Shown: positions 57,277 to 64,000 of the stretch, piece by piece
Layout: every line of letters begins with the position of its first letter
Numbering within the stretch: position 1 is the stretch's first letter
Source of the DNA: Aegilops tauschii subsp. strangulata
Lineage: Eukaryota > Streptophyta > Magnoliopsida > Poales > Poaceae
DNA length: 64,000 nt
Assembly (NCBI RefSeq): GCF_002575655.3
Contig: NC_053037.3
Span: 327,511,294-327,575,293, forward strand
Reading direction: 5' to 3'
Program-made: the position numbers and the translations under genes
Notes under the pieces: generated by a model
Told to the model about the DNA's origin: nothing
What the model saw: the letters and a program-made list of their open reading frames with translations, nothing else
Databases searched by the model: none

Positions 57277-60017
57277 TGTAACATCCCAAATTTTCAATTT
57301 GGAATGTTATACATAGATCATCATTTGCATATCATGTTTTGTTGCATTTTGACAAATCCTCGATAAATCCTACGCAACTCAAGGACCCTCGGAGAGAGTT
57401 GGGGATTTTCTCGAATTTTCGTATTTGATTTTTCAAACGAGGATTGGGAATTTTAATTATTTTTCTCTCCGGAAAAATATTTCAATATTAAATAAACGAG
57501 AGGAGAAAATATGACTTCTCCAAAACAATTGAAATACTGGAGGAAAAATGTTAAAAACATTATTGGAATTTATTTGGATTTTATTTGCAATTTTTGTTGC
57601 ATTTAAAAATATGCATGTCTTCCAAGTATCTATTTTTGATTTTAAAATGTTCACCCTATTCTAGATTTTCTAACTAGACGGGGAAAATTTATTTCATATT
57701 TTTCTGATTTTTATTTATTTTTCTACGCAATATTTTCCGCGGAACTTATTAAAAAAAAAACGCGCCCGCGCCGACTGGGCCGAGCCCAGCCGACGGCCCG
57801 CCCCGTCGCCCCTCTCCTCTCTCCCCACGACGCGACGCCGCCGGAGTCCGAGCTCGCCACGGGAGCCGCCGCCGCCTCGGTAGCCCCTTCCCCAAGCCGC
57901 CCGCACCCCCCCCCCCTCATAAATACCCCCCTCCGTTTTTCCTCGTCACCGCCGCCGGAGGAGCCCGCCGCCGCCGCCGCATCTATCCGCCGCCGCCCGC
58001 CGTTGCCTCGTCGCCCGCCGCCGGGAGCGCCCGAGCCCACACCCCTCGCCGCCGGAGCCCCCCCCAAGAGCCCAGCACCCCTCGCGCCCGAGCCCCGCCA
58101 GCCGGAGCCCCTCGCCGAGCTCGCCGCCGAGGTACTACTGCCGCCGGTCGTCTCGTGTTGACCGGTTTTCTGTAAAAAAAAACTCTTTTGTAAAAAAAAC
58201 CCTAGATCGGTTTTTTTTCGGTTTCCTTATTTCGCGAGCGTTCACCGAACCGTTCGTTTTAACGAACGCGTTCGTCGGTTTTTCTCTGTTAACGAACGTC
58301 CGTTATTTAACCGTTCGTCCGTTTTTCTTTTTCGTCGGATTTTCTCGTTATTTTTCTCAGATTCGATTTCCGATCGAATTTTCAAACCTGTTTAACTTTT
58401 CGCTCGTTTATCGGAATCAGGCGATTCAAGCGCCTAGAGTTTCGTTTCGAAATTCTCTTTCCATTTAACCTACTCAAACAAGTTTTTGCCACAGTAAAAT
58501 TTGACCTAGATCCAGATTAGCAAACGAAGTTTCTTTCTTTCGCCGTTTGACTTTCGTTGCTTCTTTCGAGTTGATTCTTTTTGCAAACCGGAGTTCTTAA
58601 GTTGAACTTTCTGGTTGGATCTTTTATTCGAGTTTTACCTGTGCATTAGATGAGTACTGATTGTATGCTTGTTTGTTTGCGATAGAGTACCCGGAGTGTG
58701 CCGCTTGTTACTTCGACTCGCTAGGTTTTGCGGATCATCAGCAAGGCAAGTAACACTTTGATCATACCCCGTTCATACCCAGTTTTTATTGCATTAGATC
58801 TATTCCACAAACATTGCATGATTAGGATCTAATTAAACTGAGGGTATTGGGAAGTAGTTGAGGTAGTACCTATTACCTGTTTATTTATCAAACCCTTGGG
58901 AGTTACTTCTACGTTGCTATTATATGCCATGCTATGCTCCTAGACGTGGATTGGGTTTGAGAGATATTCATGACAGATGTGAGATGTTTAATAATGGTTC
59001 AACTTAAGGTGGCAACTAAAACTCACATCTGGGTGGATTGAGGCACCTGGAGAACCCAGTGTTGTCTGTTTGTATAAGGTCCGCCACCCAGGCTCAAAGG
59101 GATCATAAGATTATTCATGCTAGAAACTTCCGTGTGCACCCGCAAGCTATTATGGGCTCTAGCATAGCTGAGTAGGTTACAGGATCTCTTGAAGAGGTGG
59201 ACTAGCAGATGTAGGGGAAAGTAGGTGTACCGGTCCATCCAGAGTAAAGAGTGATTGTTTCTGAAAGACTGTGTCTCGGTCATCCGTTTCTCAAACATCA
59301 TGTAGTGCGAGAATCAAGCGGAGGCGATCGAGTCTTGTGGGGAAAAGTGCACAAACCTCTGTAGAGTGTACAAACTGATCATGATTAGCCGTGTCCCCGG
59401 TTATGGACAACTTGAGTATCTAGTATCTGGATTATCATTTGAATCTCATCACCGTGATACTTCTAATTAATTTTTGGGTTAATGATGACACTTAATTGGG
59501 ATTGAGTTGGAGGTACCTTCTCAATGTTTCACCACCATGATAGTTAAATAAAATTTATTCCTTTGCAGTAGGATAAAATTGGCTTTTCGCAAAAACATTA
59601 ACCATAGAGCCTTTCCACCAGCCATATATGCATATAGTATAGCATTATCATTGTTCATTGTTCTCTATGTGTTGCTTTGCCAGCATATTCTATGTGCTGA
59701 CCCGTTTCGGGCTGCAACGTTTCATGTTGCAGACTTTTCAAACGACGAGTAAGGTGCCTTAGGTCGTGGTCTTATACTCAGTGATGCCGCTGGAGTTGAT
59801 GGACTCACTTATCTTCCAAGTCTTCCGCTGTTATCGTTACTAGATGGCCTTAAGCCATGTTATTCATACTTAATCTCTTCGGAGATATTCGATGTAATAA
59901 GTGTGTGATTGCTACTCTGTTATAAATCCTCCATTTGTACTGTGCGTGTCAGCATTACTGATCCAGGGATGACACTGGTGCACAGCAGCACAGGCCATTT
60001 GAGGTATGGTCGCTACA
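57277..60017 (+). repeat. 5' LTR of element D
   Basis: It begins TGTAACATCCC and ends GGTCGCTACA. A GC-rich block (57760-58140) with an ATAAATA box (57919-57925) looks like a promoter plus leader. Next come a GAG/GTACTA donor-like site (58132) and T-rich sequence, so an LTR-leader intron is possible. The GC-rich block should not be mistaken for a host gene promoter. Confidence 0.88.
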
Positions 60018-60021
60018 AAGT

Positions 60022-60034
60022 TGGTATCAGAGCA
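60022..60034 (+). other. Primer binding site of element D
   Basis: TGGTATCAGAGCA, four bases after the LTR, is complementary to the 3' end of initiator-Met tRNA, the standard primer of Tekay/Del elements. Confidence 0.9.
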
Positions 60035-60128
60035 CACGCTGACTGTAGGACACGACCACTAAGCTTAAGCCCTAGAAAACTTCTCTCTTCTCATTTCTGA
60101 CTCCTCTCCACTTTCTACTCTTTTAGGA

Positions 60129-60848
60129 ATGGCGAATGCAAGGAGCAAGTTCATGCAACCAGATGAAGATACGCCGTTTGGACGACACTTGAAGGAAGTC
60201 ACCAAGTACTTGAACATAGGAATACCAAGCGTCACCGGAACCTACAACGCCACCTTACCTGAAGAGGAGAGCTGGAAGATTCAAGTTATCATTCCAGGAA
60301 GGATGTTTAGTGCCATGAGATTGGTTTTCGAAGCACCAACTTGGAGTTTAGGGAAAAGCATGGCCGCACACATCGCCATGGGACGCATTGGAGAAGTCTA
60401 TCATCAGGAGCTTAAGGATACAATTTATCAGATTTGTGGATGTCGAGACGCGCAATGGGAGATGATCAAGACCAAGAAGGATGGATCAATTGGAGCTTTC
60501 ATCCAGGAGCAGAACCAACATATTCGATGCCAGGAGAACCAGATATGCACGGACAAGGAAGAACTGAAGAAGGCATTCACGAAGATCAAGGAACTCCAAG
60601 AAGAACTCAAGGCTACACGTGAAGATTACTTGGAGGAAATCAACGCACTAGTCGGGAAGATTGACGACCTGGAGAACAAGATTGGAGCATTCGTGAGAAA
60701 TCCAGTGCCAAAAGCAGAAGTCGACGAATGCACTTGTCCGGATAACTACATCATCATCGACGACACCGACTCGGAACCAAGTGAAGACGAATGGATTGAT
60801 GAAGCTGGAGCAGACATCATGGAGTCTTCAACGGATCAGAATTTTTAG
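60129..60848 (+). CDS. Extra ORF upstream of gag-pol in element D
   Basis: A complete 239-codon ORF starts at ATG 60129, just after an acceptor-like TACTCTTTTAG. The N-terminal half (FGRHLKEVTKYLNIG, WKIQVIIPGRMF, FEAPTWSLGKSMAAHIAMGRI) is globular-looking. Residues about 130-195 are a Glu/Lys/Leu-rich coiled coil, and the C-terminus is acidic (DDTDSEPSEDEW). I know no domain with a defined function. It lies between primer site and gag, 201 bp from gag-pol. Being intact beside an intact gag-pol suggests it is maintained. It could be an RNA- or gag-partner protein (speculative). Confidence 0.82.
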   Translation: MANARSKFMQPDEDTPFGRHLKEVTKYLNIGIPSVTGTYNATLPEEESWKIQVIIPGRMFSAMRLVFEAPTWSLGKSMAAHIAMGRIGEVYHQELKDTIYQICGCRDAQWEMIKTKKDGSIGAFIQEQNQHIRCQENQICTDKEELKKAFTKIKELQEELKATREDYLEEINALVGKIDDLENKIGAFVRNPVPKAEVDECTCPDNYIIIDDTDSEPSEDEWIDEAGADIMESSTDQNF

Positions 60849-61049
60849 TAGACTACCATATCAGTAGTAGTTTTTCCCCCATTTAGTAGTATAGTTCAAG
60901 CACTTTGTAACGCTAGATAGATCGATTGTTTTGCCTTGTTTGGATTGATTGAGTGATATTGATTGTATTTGTCTCATGAGCATATGGGTAGTGTTTTCTC
61001 TCTAGACCTCATTCTATTCTTAAATCTCATCTTTTCTAAAACCTATCAG

Positions 61050-64000
61050 ATGCCTCCGAGACGCGACACCGGTTTTGTTTTCCCGCCAGAGATCACCCAG
61101 TTGATTCAGCAACAGAATGCCCTGATGCAAGTGTTAGTTCAGAACCAAGGCAACAACAACCCACCGCCACCACCACCTGTTGACCACTTAGCCCGTTTCT
61201 TAAGGCTAAACCCGCCGGTGTTTTCCAGTAGCACCGAGCCGATTGTTGCAGATGATTGGCTCCGCAAAGTTGGAAGGGAGTTGACCACTGCAGGATGCAC
61301 AGATGCGGAAAGAGTGCGTTTTGCCGCACATCAGCTTGATGGACCCGCAGCATCATGGTGGGAGAATTATACAGCCACGCACCCTATTGACACTGTCACA
61401 TGGGACCAGTTTCAGCAAGCTTTCTGTACAGCTCATGTTTCAGCAGGAGCTATGGCTATGAAGAAGCGTGAGTTTCGCAACCTACGCCAAGGAGGACGCA
61501 CCGTAGGCCAGTATGTGGAAGATTTCAGTAAGTTAGCACGTTATGCACCAGATGACGTTGCTACGGATGCTGCCAAGCAGGATAAATTTCTGGAAGGATT
61601 GAATGATGAGCTGAGTATGCAGTTGATGGTAGCAACCTTCAACAACTACCAGGAGCTGGTAGATAGAGCTCTCATGATTGAAGGGAAGCAACAGCAGATT
61701 GAAAACCGCAAGAGGAAGTATGGACAAGGGAAGTACAATTCTGGAGCCCAGCAGAAGCCACGATTTACCCCGAAGCCGGGAGGACAGTTTCAGCATACCC
61801 ATGGAGGAGGTAGTTCGCACAACCATAATGGCTCCAAGAATGGTAATGGGAATGGAGGAGGAAACGGACAGAACCGCACCAACCCATCTACCCCAACCAA
61901 GAGAGATCTAAGTCACATTACCTGTTTCAAGTGCCAGAAGACGGGACATTACGCTACCGATTGTCCTGAAGCCCAAAATGGAAATGGCAATGGAAGCTCT
62001 GGGAAGAAGCCGAACCCGTTCAACAAAGGACATGTGAACCACGTGAGCGTGGAGGAGATTGAAGCTCAGCCTGATGCAGTAATAGGTAAGTTTTTGGTTA
62101 AGTCATTTACTGCAACTGTTCTTTTCGATACTGGTGCATCACATTCATACATATCAAGGGGATTCGTAAACAAGTTTAAGATGTCCACCCAAGTCCTCAA
62201 AAGCCCCATGTTAGTAACCTCGCCAGGAGCAGAGTATATGGCCACCCAAGGATGTTTTCAGATACCGTTGGCCATTGGAAGGCATGTTTTCCCCTCAAAC
62301 CTCATTGTTTCGGAATCGCAAGGCTTGGATGTGATTTTGGGAATGGATTGGCTATCGTTGTATGGAGGAAACATCGATTGTGCCAGCAAGACAATTTTGC
62401 TTACCACCCCGGAAGGAAAAAGGATCAAGTATGTATCCAGGCACATGCCGAAGAGGACTCAAATGAATTCCTTATCAGGAGTTGTACAGGAGGAAGTACG
62501 AGTGGTGAAGGACTATCCGGATGTATTTCCAGAAGAGTTGCCAGGCATGCCACCAGATAGAGACATTGAGTTTTTGATTGAACTTTTGCCAGGCACAGGG
62601 CCAATATCTAAGAGACCGTACAGGATGCCTGCAAAGGATTTGGAGGAAATTAGGAAACAGATCAAGGAGTTACTGGATAAAGGCTATATTCTCCCAAGCT
62701 CGTCACCTTGGGGATCACCAGTACTTCTAGTAGAGAAGAAAGATGGATCACTAAGGATGGTTGTTGATTACCGAGGATTGAATGAAGTGACCATCAAAAA
62801 CAAGTACCCACTGCCGATGATCAATGATTTGTTTGACCGCCTGCAAGGAGCTAAAGTATTTTCCAAGATCGATCTACGATCAGGATACCATCAGTTAAAG
62901 ATTCGAGAGCAGGATATACCCAAGACAGCATTTACCACCAGATATGGATTGTATGAGTATACCGTTATGTCATTTGGACTGACTAACGCACCGGCCTATT
63001 TCATGAACCTGATGAACAAAGTGTTTATGGAGTTTTTGGATAAGTTCGTCGTGGTGTTCATTGATGATATTTTAATCTTTTCCAAGGATGAAGAAGAGCA
63101 TGAGGAGCATTTACGATTGGTACTTGAGAAGCTCAGAGAACATCAGTTATATGCCAAGTTCAGCAAATGTGAGTTTTGGTTGAAGGAAGTTGGATTCCTT
63201 GGACATGTTATTTCTGGAGAAGGAATAGCAGTAGACCCTGCCAAGGTTGACACAGTGACAAGTTGGGAATCGCCCACTACAGTTGGAGAAATCCGGAGTT
63301 TTCTTGGACTTGCAGGATACTACCGGAGATTTATCGAGAATTTCTCAAGGATTGCTAAACCCATGACTGAGCTATTGAAGAAGGACACCAAATTCAATTG
63401 GACTGAGGAGTGTGAAGCTAGTTTCCAAGAGTTGAAGAAACGATTGGTTACCTCACCAGTGTTGATTTTGCCAGATCAACGCAAGGACTATGAAGTTTAT
63501 TGTGACGCTTCTCGTCGAGGACTTGGAGCAGTGCTTATGCAGGAAGGAAGAGTTGTTTCGTATGCTTCACGACAACTTAAACCCCATGAGAAGAATTATG
63601 CTACGCATGATTTGGAATTAGCAGCCGTGGTGCATGCATTGAAGACATGGAGACATTTTCTCATTGGAAACCATTGTGAAGTGTACACGGATCACAAGAG
63701 TTTGAAGTACATTTTCACGCAGAAGGAGTTAAATCTCAGACAGAGGAGATGGTTGGAGCTCATTAAAGATTATGATATGAGATTGCATTATCACCCTGGA
63801 AAGGCTAACGTAGTAGCAGACGCGTTGAGCCGCAAGAGTCATGTCAACACCCTCATGACAGGAGAGTTACCTCAGGAGTTAGCCGAGGACCTACGCGAGC
63901 TATGTTTGGAGATAGTCCCTAGAGGCTATTTAGCGACATTGGAGATTCAGTCTACCTTGATGGAAAAGATCAGAGAAGCTCAAAAGACAGACAAGGAGAT
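61050..64000 (+). CDS. gag-pol: Element D gag-pol polyprotein, open to window edge
   Basis: The frame opens at ATG 61050 and I read it codon by codon for 983 codons without a stop. The gag core covers about residues 45-220 ([44 protein letters not shown]). A CCHC knuckle [14 protein letters not shown] is at 292-305. Aspartic protease [10 protein letters not shown] starts at 360. RT includes [20 protein letters not shown] and the catalytic FIDD at 670-673. RNase H has its first Asp at 819 ([13 protein letters not shown]) and [21 protein letters not shown] follows, and integrase begins beyond the edge. It would copy and integrate the element. Confidence 0.95.
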   Translation, partial: MPPRRDTGFVFPPEITQLIQQQNALMQVLVQNQGNNNPPPPPPVDHLARFLRLNPPVFSSSTEPIVADDWLRKVGRELTTAGCTDAERVRFAAHQLDGPAASWWENYTATHPIDTVTWDQFQQAFCTAHVSAGAMAMKKREFRNLRQGGRTVGQYVEDFSKLARYAPDDVATDAAKQDKFLEGLNDELSMQLMVATFNNYQELVDRALMIEGKQQQIENRKRKYGQGKYNSGAQQKPRFTPKPGGQFQHTHGGGSSHNHNGSKNGNGNGGGNGQNRTNPSTPTKRDLSHITCFKCQKTGHYATDCPEAQNGNGNGSSGKKPNPFNKGHVNHVSVEEIEAQPDAVIGKFLVKSFTATVLFDTGASHSYISRGFVNKFKMSTQVLKSPMLVTSPGAEYMATQGCFQIPLAIGRHVFPSNLIVSESQGLDVILGMDWLSLYGGNIDCASKTILLTTPEGKRIKYVSRHMPKRTQMNSLSGVVQEEVRVVKDYPDVFPEELPGMPPDRDIEFLIELLPGTGPISKRPYRMPAKDLEEIRKQIKELLDKGYILPSSSPWGSPVLLVEKKDGSLRMVVDYRGLNEVTIKNKYPLPMINDLFDRLQGAKVFSKIDLRSGYHQLKIREQDIPKTAFTTRYGLYEYTVMSFGLTNAPAYFMNLMNKVFMEFLDKFVVVFIDDILIFSKDEEEHEEHLRLVLEKLREHQLYAKFSKCEFWLKEVGFLGHVISGEGIAVDPAKVDTVTSWESPTTVGEIRSFLGLAGYYRRFIENFSRIAKPMTELLKKDTKFNWTEECEASFQELKKRLVTSPVLILPDQRKDYEVYCDASRRGLGAVLMQEGRVVSYASRQLKPHEKNYATHDLELAAVVHALKTWRHFLIGNHCEVYTDHKSLKYIFTQKELNLRQRRWLELIKDYDMRLHYHPGKANVVADALSRKSHVNTLMTGELPQELAEDLRELCLEIVPRGYLATLEIQSTLMEKIREAQKTDKE

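Larger units (their letters stand above)
57277..64000 (+). mobile_element. Tekay/Del-like Gypsy retrotransposon D, 5' part, coding-competent
   Basis: It comprises a 2741-bp 5' LTR, an initiator-Met-type primer site, an extra ORF and gag-pol that runs off the window. CCATC (57272-57276) is the expected TSD; the other copy is outside the window. RT sequence and RT-RNase H order identify Gypsy, and the gag style and long LTR suggest the Tekay/Del chromovirus group. The chromodomain, if present, would lie beyond the window. No stop or frameshift is seen in 983 codons, so the element is probably young. Confidence 0.9.

Noticed and set aside
57760..58140. GC-rich, CpG-island-like block with a TATA-like box, suggesting a host gene promoter
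   Set aside because: It lies inside the 5' LTR of element D, between a clean TG start and the CA end before the primer site, so it is the LTR promoter and leader.

Overview
The window is intergenic DNA from a large grass genome, most likely a Triticeae species (wheat, barley or a relative). It is almost entirely nested LTR retrotransposons plus the remains of a CACTA DNA transposon. I see no intact single-copy host gene, rRNA, functional tRNA or CRISPR. The assignment rests on 5-bp target-site duplications (TSDs), tRNA-primer sites, plant retrotransposon proteins (Copia SIRE/Maximus type; Gypsy Athila-, Tat- and Tekay/Del-like), a Stowaway MITE and LTR sequences I remember from wheat and barley. 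Family names come from memory and need a TREP search. The copy labels A1-A3, K1-K2, B, C and D are mine.

Layout, left to right. 1-1954 is the 3' end of an Athila-like Gypsy element on the + strand (A1). 1955-15890 is a broken Copia element on the - strand (K1). K1 is split by B (6293-12157, +), a coding-poor LTR element carrying repeats and a tRNA-Lys-like sequence. A second Athila-like element, A2 (15891-31898, -), sits in K1's 5' LTR and is itself split by C (17556-26714, +). C is a Tat-like element with gag and protease on the + strand and a spliced accessory gene on the opposite strand. A2 has lost most of its 5' LTR at a deletion junction near 31,900. There it meets a second Copia copy, K2 (31907-48244, -), whose 5' LTR holds a third Athila-like element, A3 (38450-47076, -). 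48245-56840 is the right part of a CACTA element. It contains an Ala-rich pseudogene split by a solo LTR (48749-50361), a 502-bp tandem array, a short peptide-repeat ORF and a small hypothetical gene, and it ends in a CACTA-type terminus. 56841-57276 is a fragment resembling a BARE/WIS/Angela LTR. 57277-64000 is the 5' part of a Tekay/Del-like Gypsy element (D, +) with an extra ORF and a gag-pol frame that is open to the window edge.

How the parts relate. K1, K2, A2, A3 and C all carry stops or frameshifts. A2 and A3 have gag and protease but no reverse transcriptase, and C likewise, so they would need enzymes supplied by other elements. D is the only element here that looks coding-competent as far as it can be read. 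Hand-counted LTR divergence is about 1.5% for B, 3.3% for C and 4-5% for A3 (first ~525 bp). Dates below assume 1.3e-8 substitutions per site per year and are rough.
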